DNA of 64,000 nucleotides from Hyposmocoma kahamanoa (Eukaryota; Arthropoda; Insecta; Lepidoptera; Cosmopterigidae): contig NW_020653713.1 of assembly GCF_003589595.1 (NCBI RefSeq), forward strand, positions 6,324,360 through 6,388,359. The letters are read 5' to 3'. Position numbers and translations under genes: made by a program. Below the pieces are notes generated by a model. That model did no database searches. It saw nothing but the letters and a program-made list of their open reading frames with translations, and was not told the origin of the DNA. Shown piece by piece: positions 38,101 through 44,102 of the stretch (its first letter is position 1; the number at the start of each line of letters is the position of its first letter).

Positions 38101-41100
38101 TCTATGAAATCCCGGTCAATGGAGAAAAGTAACTTTTCTATAGGTCGGGTCTGGATGTTTGTAGTACTATCGTTGTTTCCGATTTGCATAGACAAAAGTG
38201 CTTTAGTTACTTACTTTGCAACGTATTTGATGTTGTCTAATATTTATTTATTTATATTTTGGATACGAAAATACAGCATGTTTAGAGTTCCGAATATATA
38301 TTTTTTCCGAACAAACAAACGTCTTGGCTTTATACAGGTGCCTTGGTCACGGATGACTAAAAACTAAGAACTCCAAATTTACACATTGTTTTATGACTGT
38401 TGTTAATACACAGCATCGTGGTACTCTAATAACGCACACACTCAACATGGCCCCGCACTAGGGAAATCTTGTGTCGCAGGTGCTATGGACACACACATAG
38501 ACAACCACAAATTACACCTAAATTTACGAGAGAAATAAATGTAGGTCATACAAATATTACTCCCGGCCCGGGAATCGAACCTGGGACCTGGGAACCTGGG
38601 CAGTCATGCAGGCAGGCATGCTAACCGTTCGGCCACGGATGCAGTTAAAGTTAAATCTCGAAGGTAATAGCTCAAAATCAGCGCTTTGCTTTTAGGCAAA
38701 ACCCGGACTGAATTATGATCTGTTTGGATTCCTGCATCACAACACAAGAGTTGTTTATAATTAGGTAAGTTTGTTTTTCTTTTTTTCTTTTATTAATTTG
38801 GTTTTCAACAGTTTATTTTATTTTTATTTTGTATCTGTTTTTCTTCCTTTATTACTATTCTGAATGGTTGATGTATCTTAAAAGTAAAAACTTCTAATCT
38901 ACTAACAACTTTAAGTTATTGTTGCAGTTTCAGTTTTCTTACCGGCAGTGTAATTTTGAAAATATAAATTTTCATTTCAATGTTACGAGTACGTTTTTTC
39001 AAAAATTTGCATGATATATGCACTATATTTATTATTTACTAGATTTTACAACAGTTACACTGCGAAGCCTGTGAAGCCCATAAAGCCGCGAGCCATTTGT
39101 CAGTCGTAACTCTAGAGTAACCCTAGTAAGCGCGGTCTCACATAATAGTCATTATTCTATAAATCAATCTTAAGTGCGTATAAGTAAAGAAGCATAAGAC
39201 TATAAGAAAGCAAAATATTTAAAACACGAAAAAAAAACCGATTGTAAAAAAGGCGTTCGCTACAAATTTATAAAGACGATGCCAAGCACAGTAAGATAAT
39301 GAATGGCTTTTGAAGTTTAAATTTACACTTTGTACATAAGGATGATACTTGAAAGTGTTTATACTTCACCATTAAGATAAATGTGTGAAAGCGTCATAAA
39401 AATCTTTCAACGCCTAGCACACATTCGTTCACATACACATACCTATATAAACTTACATACAGCGGGAAAAGCTTTTCGCTTTCTTCAAATCAGAAAAAAT
39501 CAGGATTCAACATTTTTTGTGAGAAATTAACATGTGCCAAGAAAAATGTATTTTAGTTAAGAGAAACTTCCTTAATCAAATAAATACCACAAAACTGTAG
39601 TGAAATCACAATAATAAAGAAATCACGTATCACTGAACCAGGACTTACACGGAACTGCCAAAATGAAACATAATTCACTTAGTCATAGATTGATTGATAT
39701 TTTCCAAATCACTAAGCTATCTTGATAATATATTTACTAGGTATTTATACTTTTAGGGAAGATCCGGTACACTTCGGTAACCAAATGATAAAAATAATAT
39801 TGATTGAGTAATAAAAGTAAATATCAGTGGCACTGAATCTTAATTTTAAGCATATCTTACGGAATTAAATGCATTAGGACAACGCTTTGTTTCAATTTGA
39901 ATATGGTGGAAAAGGCACGTAAAATTTATCGCGGTCGACAGTACACATTTATAGAATTTATCTCATTTATATTTAATATCAAGCAACGGGACGAACAAGT
40001 CGTGCGACTGGTGGTAAGCAACACCCCCATAAGTGCCACTCAGAGGTTTAAATGCATAGATCTGAGGAGCACCTTTTGATTTCACCAGCACCCTTCAAAA
40101 CTGAACGCAGTATTGCTCACATTACTGCTTGGCGGCAGAAATAGATAAAGTGGCAAGTACTTCCCTGGACGAACTCTTTTGCAAGGAGCTCTACTTCTAC
40201 TAAATTAAAATTCTTTATCGAATTATAGATAATAAGTTTAAAGAAGTACTCAATTTTTATTTTGTTTTTAAAATGGGTTGATCAGATAACTGATATTTTC
40301 GCACTTTACAATTACTATTACAAAATATGCAATGATAACAATAAAGAACAAAGCAAAATTATATTAAAAGTAAAAGGGAGGAGTACACAAGATGGTGCAA
40401 TTCAATAGTTTATTTTCATTATCCCGCTTGATCGATAGACCGTGACGTAAAAAAGGTTGGGAAAGATTATTGCCTTGCTTTTATATCTATCTGGCCTAAA
40501 CATTAAAAGGTTCCGAGGGCAGTGCCCGCACGATGTTATTTTAGCGTTAAAATCAATAAATCAATATGGAACTCACGTTTCCAATATTATGTTGGTGAAT
40601 ATAATTATGACACCAACTTGCTAATAGGTGACATTTATATTAGGTATAGTGAGAGCATTTCAAAAAGGTCAGTCTTCTACACCTATTAGTAATCAATACA
40701 AAATCAATCAATTATCAATAATTTCAGGCTTCTTACCACGGTATGACTTCTTTTTGTTTTCCCGATATTTCGGAACGGTTGCACGCTCCATGGTCACGGT
40801 TGACTGGAAGGCGGCAGATGACAGCTTTAAGAGCAGACATATATGTCTATCCTCTTGCGCTGTCGACGAATACCTTCATCGCGATTTGTTGTGGCGTTAC
40901 CACAGTCGCTCATTTTTTTTACACAAACCACACTCACTGTACCCACACCCGAAACTGAACTCGAGGTATTTTTATTATTGCACGCACTAAGAACCGGACT
41001 CCATGCACTGGACAATTTAAAACCATCATCACGGTTAAATGTTTTGTACTTCCGTACTACTGAAACGTACGAGAAGCCATCGTGACCATGGAGCGTGCAA

Positions 41101-42569
41101 CTGTTCCGAAATATCGGGAAAATAAAAAGAAGTCATACCGTGGTAAGAAGCCTGAAATTAGTGATAATCATTTAGTGAATAACAACGAAAGCCTTAAAAT
41201 CTATACAATATGATATAGGTTTATAACGATTTTAATATCAAAATATACATTTTTCACCTCACTACGGCTTTCATTAGTCATAGTGGGAGAGCATTTCAAA
41301 AAGGTCGGTCTCTACACCAATTAGTAATCAATACTAATAAATATAGGTTTGTATCGATTTTAATATCAAAATGGTTATACATTCTTTCCCCTCACTATGG
41401 CTTTCATACATAAAGTAATTTTTCACAGGTGTCAAGTTTCGGAATGCCATCAACCAACGTTTAGCAGAATATAGGTCGAGGGCAGGTCAGACATAGGGAC
41501 ATTCGTATCGTGACATTGCATTTATAGCGAAACAAAACGACACTATGGGGTACTTGGTGTGTTGTTTTAAAGGATCACTAATAAATACTTACACCATGAG
41601 GAAGCCTGCAAGTAGGCACAAGAAGAACATTGAACATCAATGTCGTCAGATGGTTACATTTCTTTTTGACCCTCTCGCGTAATACGTAAATAACTTTTGT
41701 TTCAAGGCAATTTTAGTATTGAGAACAATGATGTTTGAATGAAACAATTATTAGACGACTGTAATAAAGAATCCACTCCCTGTTTGAGCATGACCTCTGA
41801 AAGATTAGTCGCATAAAGACGAACCGAGAAAAGGGCCGCTATTCGCGTGGCTGACCTCAGGCGAGATGGACAAATGTCATCAAAAGTGTCACGATGAGTT
41901 TCACGATTGAGCGCTATCAGATTGTCAGAAGTAGGCATAAACAAATCTCTACAAATTCAAAACGAGTAACGACCATTTTGTTTGCATCGATCTGTACAAA
42001 TTAGTGATCTGAGTATTTATTTGGCGTTTCTGTAATCCGATAATTCGTTGTTTTCTACTGGTGGTTTTTTTAGTTTTTTTTAGTAGATTTGAAACTTTAA
42101 AATTGTATGAATGGTCGAAAGACTGATAATCATGATCTGCCACTGTTATAAATGGACTCGTTAAAGTTAAACGTTGCTGACCTTTTTAATTCCCATGTAA
42201 GTTAAACTTCTTAGATATTCTAGATTTATCTAGTTCTAACAATTACAGGCTTATTTATTATGACCTCATTCTCTGATGGTAATTACTCTTTACTAAGGTT
42301 GAATATTTATGATAAATACTAAAAGTCTCCACGCAAAAGGCAACAACACGTCAGCATTATTGGAGTACAGATTGATTTTACTTAGTTGATATTGTATTAC
42401 GTTAGATGCTTTTATCATTGTAGTGTGGTCTATTTGTATGTTATAAAAACGATAAGTAATTTAATCGATTGGAAACAATGAACAAAAAAGTAGAGCAAAA
42501 AAATAAGATAATTTAAGAAAAGATAATAAATAAGTACTATACTTACGTTTCATTCTCGTCTATAAACAT
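7984..42569 (-). CDS. Acsl: Long-chain-fatty-acid-CoA ligase, ACSL3/4 type, complete (14 coding exons)
   Basis: It activates long-chain fatty acids to acyl-CoA using ATP and CoA (adenylate-forming family), typically anchored by an N-terminal helix at ER, mitochondrial-associated or lipid-droplet membranes. Coding exons on the minus strand are 42569-42547, 22494-22359, 22150-21935, 21654-21477, 20994-20864, 19835-19602, 19180-19075, 18592-18477, 16364-16221, 14022-13844, 12726-12627, 9890-9737, 8830-8555 and 8138-7984. All have AG/GT borders and compatible phases. They sum to 2,148 nt, that is 715 residues plus TGA, close to vertebrate ACSL4 (about 711) and ACSL3 (about 720). Landmarks: hydrophobic anchor at about residues 10-40, [11 protein letters not shown]-loop [11 protein letters not shown] at about 283, [16 protein letters not shown] at about 470, [10 protein letters not shown] at about 553, [16 protein letters not shown] at about 572, and the C-terminal RMYAS. 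The least certain piece is the first exon. Confidence 0.94.
8555..8830 (-). CDS. Acsl: Acsl exon 13: hinge and FACS signature, second half
   Basis: Begins with the hinge [20 protein letters not shown] (Asp split across the intron). It continues through [20 protein letters not shown] and [20 protein letters not shown] into the C-terminal subdomain. Donor GTGAGT. Confidence 0.97.
9456..9606 (-). repeat. tRNA-headed SINE, family B
   Basis: Minus-strand copy with box-B-like GGTTCGATTCCC (read on minus) and a head reading TGCCTCCGTGGCCGAACGG. The same family recurs seven more times in the window, at least one of them only a fragment. It lies in the Acsl intron before exon 12. Confidence 0.75.
9737..9890 (-). 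CDS. Acsl: Acsl exon 12: FACS signature, first half
   Basis: Encodes [20 protein letters not shown] and [20 protein letters not shown]. The Asp of SGDIG is the conserved adenylate-ribose contact. Vertebrate ACSL4 has CTGDIGE where this protein has RSGDIGE. Confidence 0.97.
10045..10321 (+). repeat. tRNA-headed SINE, family D, ending in GATGATGATGA
   Basis: Has a box-B-like GGTTCGAATCC near 10143 and the lepidopteran-type tail GCCCAGCAGTGGTACGTATA followed by TGGGTTGATGATGATGA. Related copies lie at 28868 and, as a fragment, at 15455. Confidence 0.65.
10619..11881. mobile_element. Long relative of the hAT-like MITE family E
   Basis: Terminal inverted repeats CATTGACCTACC at both ends and subterminal sequences (about 150 bp left, 140 bp right) match the 226-283-bp MITEs at 43315 and 20189. 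This copy has about 1 kb extra inside. The 8-bp flanks agree only in part (TTAACAAC/TTAAAACA). An internal 120-codon plus-strand frame (10977-11339) has no recognised domain. It is either a less-deleted parent copy or a MITE that has itself been invaded; a run of T at 11600-11615 hints at the latter. Confidence 0.55.
12238..12356. repeat. Copy of palindromic repeat F
   Basis: Contains GACGCATGATGCGAATGAAG and, inverted, the TCAAATAAGTAA segment and GTCCGA-type end also found at 10389, 43203 and 50022. Confidence 0.5.
12627..12726 (-). CDS. Acsl: Acsl exon 11 (residues about 488-521)
   Basis: Encodes [20 protein letters not shown] and ends VSNKPFPQ. It matches TTGRVGAPL...IKL.DW.EGGY...KPNPRG in ACSL3/4. 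Confidence 0.95.
13075..13432 (+). repeat. Interspersed repeat A (about 300 bp, A-rich 3' end)
   Basis: Partial copy containing the GTGAAATTACAGGCGCATGG block and ending with CGTCCCGTCACTTAGTATTA followed by A10. No RNA-polymerase-III boxes were recognised, so it is a SINE-like element of unknown class. Confidence 0.65.
13844..14022 (-). CDS. Acsl: Acsl exon 10: GYGLTET motif
   Basis: Encodes [33 protein letters not shown] and [15 protein letters not shown] is the A5-type adenylation motif that contacts the adenylate. Two bases carry over to the next exon. Confidence 0.97.
14056..14360 (+). repeat. Interspersed repeat G (starts TTAACCGACTTC)
   Basis: A lepidopteran-type repeat beginning TTAACCGACTTCAAAAAAAG and containing TGGAAAGAGGGTACCTCA. 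Other copies are at 29731-29925 (plus) and 37040-37290 (minus). A 3' fragment lies near 25830. Confidence 0.6.
14392..14880 (-). mobile_element. LINE remnant: RNase H end, zinc-knuckle-like tail and 3' UTR
   Basis: On the minus strand, 14880-14815 encodes [16 protein letters not shown], like the end of a LINE RNase H domain. 14713-14530 encodes [14 protein letters not shown], a C..C...HLL.EC cysteine/histidine tail of jockey, I or R1-type elements. The 3' UTR (14392-14520) matches 27645-27770 in opposite orientation. Confidence 0.6.
15122..15431. mobile_element. CpG-rich hAT-like MITE (310 bp)
   Basis: Ends are TAGCGGTGGG and its inverted form CCCATCGCTA, flanked by near-identical 8-bp target duplications CCCAAGAC/CACAAGAC. 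The interior is rich in TCGA and other CpG, unlike its surroundings. An open frame of 118 codons across it is chance. Confidence 0.6.
15455..15600 (+). repeat. SINE family D fragment
   Basis: Holds GGAAAACGTGTGACGTTCCC and a degraded CAACAGTGGAACGTATTATG tail, like the copies at 10045 and 28868. Confidence 0.5.
16221..16364 (-). CDS. Acsl: Acsl exon 9 (residues about 381-428)
   Basis: 48 codons, phase 0 at both ends. Starts [14 protein letters not shown] and ends [12 protein letters not shown], aligning with the EIMDRI...KKGYDAPL stretch of ACSL4. Confidence 0.94.
16703..16990 (-). repeat. Interspersed repeat A, near full length
   Basis: Minus-strand copy with all landmarks of the family: GGTAAGCTACACGCCTGTCC, GATCTGAGGGGCACTGCCAC and AGGTAAGGTGGCAGTACTAC. 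Confidence 0.75.
17150..17290 (-). repeat. tRNA-headed SINE, separate family
   Basis: Read on minus, TTGGCGGCACAACGG is followed by TTGGGTTCGATTCCCAGTGC, giving a box A/box B-like pair. The body differs from families B, C and D. Confidence 0.5.
17948..18155 (-). repeat. tRNA-headed SINE, family B
   Basis: Full-length minus copy from the CCCCGCACTAGGG end to the GTTCGGCCACAGAGGCAG head, with an 18-nt duplication (CCGGGAATCGAACCTGGG-like) in the box B region. Confidence 0.75.
18190..18445 (-). repeat. Interspersed repeat A beside the Acsl exon 8 donor
   Basis: Minus copy that starts about 30 nt after the splice donor of the exon at 18477-18592. Retention of the intron would read into it in frame. 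Confidence 0.7.
18477..18592 (-). CDS. Acsl: Acsl exon 8 (residues about 342-380)
   Basis: Encodes [18 protein letters not shown] and [13 protein letters not shown], matching IGYSSPLTL...SSKI...LKPT...AVP of ACSL4. Its donor (GTGAGT) is only about 30 nt from a copy of interspersed repeat A in the following intron. Confidence 0.95.
19075..19180 (-). CDS. Acsl: Acsl exon 7 (residues about 307-341)
   Basis: Encodes [20 protein letters not shown], equivalent to the Y.PLAHVLEL.AE motif lining the fatty-acid site. It ends one base into the Gly codon of the next exon. Confidence 0.95.
19602..19835 (-). CDS. Acsl: Acsl exon 6: ATP/AMP-binding P-loop
   Basis: 78 codons, phase 0 at both ends. Carries [19 protein letters not shown], the AMP-binding signature of the adenylate-forming superfamily, including the Ser/Thr/Gly-rich loop and invariant Lys. 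Donor GTAATT. Confidence 0.97.
19925..20172 (+). repeat. Interspersed repeat A
   Basis: Plus copy from TCGTCCAGGGAAGTACTGAG to the A-rich end after CCGTCACTTGGTAACAT. Confidence 0.65.
20189..20471. mobile_element. hAT-like MITE family E (283 bp) with exact 8-bp target duplication
   Basis: Termini CATTGACTTAC and GTAAGTCAATG are flanked by identical 8-mers CAATTTCC (20181-20188 and 20472-20479). 8-bp duplications and CA..TG ends fit the hAT superfamily. Confidence 0.75.
20864..20994 (-). CDS. Acsl: Acsl exon 5 (residues about 185-228)
   Basis: Starts by completing the VVTIYATLG motif and continues with [20 protein letters not shown], matching the VTLYATLG...HGLNESE region of ACSL proteins. 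Donor GTACTA. Confidence 0.95.
21477..21654 (-). CDS. Acsl: Acsl exon 4 (residues about 126-184)
   Basis: Encodes [20 protein letters not shown] and then [18 protein letters not shown], the conserved [10 protein letters not shown] block of the adenylation domain. It ends one base into a Val codon. Confidence 0.96.
21935..22150 (-). CDS. Acsl: Acsl exon 3 (residues about 54-125)
   Basis: 72 codons, phase 0 at both ends. It contains [20 protein letters not shown], matching the conserved ACSL block LGTRE.L.EE.E.QPNG. Donor GTATGT. Confidence 0.95.
22359..22494 (-). CDS. Acsl: Acsl exon: N-terminal membrane anchor
   Basis: Encodes [16 protein letters not shown] followed by [17 protein letters not shown] and a basic [10 protein letters not shown] tail. 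This is the hydrophobic anchor plus positively charged stop typical of ACSL3/4 N-termini. The acceptor is TTGTTGCAG and the donor GTTAGC. An in-frame ATG at 22547 lies in the preceding intron and could start a longer unspliced form. Confidence 0.9.
23086..23180. mobile_element. PIF/Harbinger-like MITE, truncated copy
   Basis: Left end TTAAGGGTCGTATTCTAGAA and the first 80 bp match the copies at 24371 and 50051; the right half is lost. Confidence 0.55.
24120..24335 (-). repeat. Interspersed repeat A
   Basis: Minus copy beginning TTTAAATCGCAAAGATCTGA and ending near CCTGGACGAAATCTTTC. Confidence 0.65.
24371..24521. mobile_element. PIF/Harbinger-like (Tourist-type) MITE with TAA duplication
   Basis: Inverted ends of about 45 bp starting GGGTCGTATTCTAGAACTCT, flanked by TAA on both sides. 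An inner inverted pair GAGTATG/CATACTC folds the centre. A 3-bp TAA duplication and a G-rich terminus fit PIF/Harbinger MITEs. Confidence 0.65.
25148..25172. repeat. (AAT)n microsatellite
   Basis: About eight AAT/TAA units in a row. Confidence 0.9.
26370..26500. promoter_or_regulatory. CpG-rich patch, candidate alternative Acsl promoter
   Basis: An abrupt GC- and CpG-rich patch in an AT-rich intron, with TCGCGCATGCGTC resembling an NRF-1/Ewg palindromic site and further GCGCGCG runs. It lies 4 kb upstream of the anchor exon on the Acsl strand. The promoter role is inference. Confidence 0.3.
27317..27362. repeat. Short tandem repeat
   Basis: GTGATCCATTGATCTTAA is repeated twice with a partial third unit. 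Confidence 0.7.
27600..27790 (+). mobile_element. LINE 3' UTR fragment
   Basis: Matches the reverse of 14392-14520 (GGATTTTATTAAGTGTTTTT, CTAATGGGGCTGACGTGTTC) and ends in the tail CCCCTAAATAAATAAA. Confidence 0.6.
28100..28462 (+). repeat. Interspersed repeat A split by a SINE
   Basis: Left part 28100-28205 (GTTCGTCCAGGGAAGTACAG ... GTGGCAGTGCT) and right part 28397-28462 (TTATGGATAGGCGTG ... GTCACTTAATGTCATAA) flank a family B SINE, so A inserted first. About 50-60 bp of A is missing at the join. Confidence 0.6.
28207..28396 (-). repeat. tRNA-headed SINE family B, nested in repeat A
   Basis: Minus copy with CCCCGCACTAGGGAAACTCT at its 3' end and GTATGGCCACGGCGGCA at its head. Confidence 0.7.
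28868..29113 (+). repeat. SINE family D
   Basis: Plus copy with AGGCCGTGGGTTCCGAGTTC near 28902 and the tail GGGACGTACAAAATGGGTTG followed by ATGATG. Confidence 0.6.
29440..29590. repeat. Two-copy repeat I, copy 1
   Basis: Shares AGAGTCTA..CTACCTCAAATG and AAAATTGAGGATATA with 35602-35735. Class unknown. Confidence 0.5.
29731..29925 (+). repeat. Interspersed repeat G
   Basis: Plus copy: TTAACCGACTTCCAAAAAAG, TTGTGAACCGATTTAGACGA and TTGGAAAGAGGGTACCTCAG. Confidence 0.6.
30385..30590 (+). repeat. Interspersed repeat A
   Basis: Plus copy containing GGCACATGGGACTTGTCAAC and ATAGACAGGCGTGTCACTTA, ending CACGACTTGTTCGTCACAAA. Confidence 0.65.
30681..30990. mobile_element. Tandem dimer of the PIF/Harbinger-like MITE
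   Basis: Copy one starts after TAA at 30681 (CGGTCGTATTCTAGAACTCT). It ends GCGACCC and shares the next TAA with copy two (GGGTCGTATTCCAG), which ends near 30990 before TTAA. Both copies carry internal deletions or rearrangements relative to the copy at 50051. Confidence 0.55.
31660..31717. repeat. Perfect hairpin, 27-bp arms and 4-nt loop
   Basis: Arms 31660-31686 and 31691-31717 are exact reverse complements (TTTGCCAAAGGAGAAGTCTT plus seven more bases), with loop GTAG. No larger repeat was recognised around it. Confidence 0.9.
32264..32475 (-). mobile_element. LINE 3'-end fragment
   Basis: Same family as 4466-4720: GTAGGAGGTAAACGAG, ACAAGCCACTTGATGAGAGG and GACATTTGCAACATCGGAGG read on plus, with an internal deletion. 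A 104-codon frame starting here is chance. Confidence 0.7.
33008..33118 (-). repeat. Interspersed repeat A, both ends joined
   Basis: Keeps only the terminal 60 bp (TAATATCAAGTGACGGGACG ... AGCTACACGCC) and the opposite end (TTCACAAGAAATTCTACTGC); the middle is deleted. Confidence 0.6.
34451..34880. repeat. Tandem duplication, unit about 214 bp, coding-like on minus
   Basis: Units 34451-34664 and 34665-34880 share AACTTTCTCAGGTTC-type and CATCCGGTTCTAAAGAGGCT blocks. Minus-strand frames of both units read [12 protein letters not shown]...TTLY. In unit 1 the frame stays open for 79 codons (34692-34453); in unit 2 it breaks. Origin unknown, possibly LINE 5' repeats. Confidence 0.65.
35602..35735. 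repeat. Two-copy repeat I, copy 2
   Basis: Matches 29440-29590 at perhaps three quarters of positions by eye. Confidence 0.5.
36060..36180. mobile_element. MITE family J, diverged copy
   Basis: Ends TATTCTCGGGTTAG and CTAGCCCGAGAATGA-like inverted ends, with an AATAAAAATTGCCAC block shared with 63550-63756. Confidence 0.5.
36876..37021 (+). repeat. Interspersed repeat A
   Basis: Diverged plus copy from GGTGAAATTACAGGCAAGAC to the A-rich end after CGGTCACTTGATATCATAAT. Confidence 0.6.
37040..37290 (-). repeat. Interspersed repeat G
   Basis: Minus copy with GAGGTACCCTCTTTCCAACA and the terminal TTTTTGTAGTCGGTTAA. Confidence 0.6.
37414..37905. mobile_element. 492-bp element with perfect 33-bp terminal inverted repeats
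   Basis: Left arm 37414-37446 starts CATCGAGTATATAACCAGAA; right arm 37873-37905 is its exact reverse complement. The interior is unlike other repeats here and holds GACGGGTGTCGTCAATGGGT (GGGTGTCGTCAA twice). No target duplication is evident and no transposase is recognised. Overlapping short open frames look non-coding. Confidence 0.65.
38051..38230 (+). repeat. tRNA-headed SINE, family C
   Basis: Head CTCCGTGGTCGAGTGGCTTG (box A-like) with a body ATAGGTCGGGTCTGGATGTT. A minus copy is at 48005 and a fragment near 15783. Confidence 0.6.
38430..38646 (-). repeat. tRNA-headed SINE, family B
   Basis: Minus copy from CCCCGCACTAGGGAAATCTT to GTTCGGCCACGGATGCAG, with small duplications in the box B and GCAG regions. 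Confidence 0.75.
39970..40206 (-). repeat. Interspersed repeat A
   Basis: Minus copy from TTTAATATCAAGCAACGGGA to AAGGAGCTCTACTTCTAC, with a central deletion. Confidence 0.65.
40711..41168. mobile_element. Foldback element, about 82-90-bp inverted arms
   Basis: Arms 40719-40800 and 41079-41160 are reverse complements with three mismatches (TTCAGGCTTCTTACCACGGT at the outer end, GCACGCTCCATGGTCACGGT at the inner). The 278-bp centre is unique here. Just outside, 40638 and 41277 are direct repeats of TAGTG.GAGAGCATTTCAAA. Confidence 0.65.
41205..41410. repeat. Direct repeats beside the foldback element
   Basis: ATAGGTTT.TA.CGATTTTAAT with CCTCACTA.GGCTTTCAT occurs at 41213 and again at 41341, a period of about 128 bp. 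Confidence 0.6.
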
Positions 42570-42585
42570 TGTTGACCACGTAAAC
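42547..42585 (-). CDS. Acsl: Acsl exon with start codon (39 nt, 23 coding)
   Basis: A small exon lies between an acceptor (TTTGCAG) and a strong GTAAGT donor. ATG at 42569 has a favourable context (CAACA before ATG) and encodes MFIDENE plus two bases. These complete a Thr codon with the first base of the exon at 22494, so the phase matches and the assembled CDS becomes a multiple of three. The call is by phase and splice signals only, because the peptide is too short to recognise. Confidence 0.62.
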
Positions 42586-43202
42586 CTGCAAACAGACAAA
42601 TAGGATGTTTGAATTTGTATTTAACTCCTATACAATGACGATAATTATGGCAGTCTTTAATATTGCAAAGTCAAACGATGAAGTGAAATAAAAATCAGTG
42701 GCCTGTCGTGACAAAAGAACGGGAAACTTTACTTTTAACGCGTTCGTTCTTAATCGCTTTTAATTATAATTTTGAAATTGATTTACTGGCTGATATAGGT
42801 TCTTTTTAAATTACGTCGAAATAATAAGAATGGCGTTTTCAAATAATAAAAACGAAGGACAATTTAATATCTCGACTCATCCGTAGAACAAAGATGTATG
42901 TGCAAGACTACTTGTTCTCAGGACATTTCGTTCGTTCTTCTTCGCTGTGGATGTCAGATCGACTGTTTCGTTGGATTTTATATTTCCGAAATGAAATAAG
43001 ATATATAAATTCTCAAAACACCTTAACGTAGGCCTTAGTTTAAAAAAGGAAATTATTCTCGTAACGTACTTATTCACTTTTCGCTATATAATCCCATCGG
43101 ATTCAGTTCTTCGGATGAGTCCCTCTGTCTATGTAATTATCAAACTTATAGACAGAGTTCCGAATCCCGAAATCAGAAGACAGTCCAGGAGGTCTAATCC
43201 CA

Positions 43203-43556
43203 TTCTCCGTCCGACATCCGTCCAAAACAATTACTGTCAAATAAGTAATACTCGACCAAATTTACAGACGCATGATGCGAATGAAGCTTCATACTTGATT
43301 TGGTCGGCTCGGACCATTGACTTACAATTATATGGACGTCGGGTCGGCGCTAAAGTGTCCGCACTTGTAAGGCGCTAAAATCGTATACTGAGCGCCAAAC
43401 TCCGCTTTAGTCTTCATTTGTTCGACTGACAGCGCGATACTGCGATGACATTACAATTTAAATTTCGAATAGGTTGACTTGGGACATTTTTTTCGTGGTT
43501 TTTGTATTAGACCCGTCGTCCATTTATTTGTAAGTCAATGGCTCGGACGGAGAAAG
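43203..43556. repeat. Palindromic repeat F carrying a nested MITE
   Basis: Ends TTCTCCGTCCGA and TCGGACGGAGAA are inverted. The family E MITE at 43315-43540 sits inside the right part. Relatives are at 10389, 12238 and 50022. Confidence 0.6.
43315..43540. mobile_element. hAT-like MITE family E (226 bp), exact 8-bp target duplication
   Basis: Ends CATTGACTTAC and GTAAGTCAATG; flanks GCTCGGAC at 43307-43314 and 43541-43548 are identical. Inner sequence matches the copies at 20189 and 10619. Confidence 0.8.
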
Positions 43557-43829
43557 GGAATAGACCACTTGAACGTTAATGAACATATTATTGGACATTT
43601 GTTGTGAGGCGTGGTGGTAACGGATGGAGTAAAGTTACCACCGAAAGGTGGTCAAGAAGTACAGAAACGTGGTACGTACACTGTATCCGTCTCATTAGAC
43701 GGATAGAGCCATCGTCAAAGTTGCGGGTCGTAGATGGGCAAGATTAGCGCAAGTTATGTATGTACCTATGATATTAAGAATATTTGATAAATTAATTGCA
43801 AATATAGTAGATAGCATATACTTTTTTTC

Positions 43830-44102
43830 TTTTTTTATAACATCAAGTGACGGGACGAACAAGTCGTGCGCCTGATGGTAAGCTACACGCCTGTCCATAA
43901 CAGAGTCTGAGGGGCACTACCACTGCGCCCGTCACCATGAGACATAAGGTGACAAGTTCCATATGCCTGTAATTTCACCAGCACCCTTACCCTTCAAAAC
44001 TAAACACAGTAATGCTGACATTACTGCTTAGCGGCAGAAATAGGTAAGGTGGCAGTACTACCCTGGACCAACTCTTTTACAAGAAGCTCTACTACTACTA
44101 AA
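43830..44102 (-). repeat. Interspersed repeat A
   Basis: Minus copy from TATAACATCAAGTGACGGGA to AAGAAGCTCTACTACTACTA, with a short deletion after AACAGAG. Confidence 0.7.

Larger units (their letters stand above)
22495..42546 (-). other. Acsl first coding intron, about 20 kb
   Basis: Runs from the GTAAGT donor at 42546 to the TTGTTGCAG acceptor ending at 22495. It is filled with repeats listed separately. Between them I see no other gene. Stretches such as 31000-31650, 32700-34440, 38800-39950 and 41400-42540 show only AT-rich unique-looking DNA. A CpG-rich patch at 26370-26500 might be an internal promoter. Confidence 0.6.

Noticed and set aside
40628..41085. Overlapping plus-strand frames of 120, 71 and 80 codons
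   Set aside because: They lie across a foldback element in different frames, and the arms are inverted copies. No protein relationship is visible.
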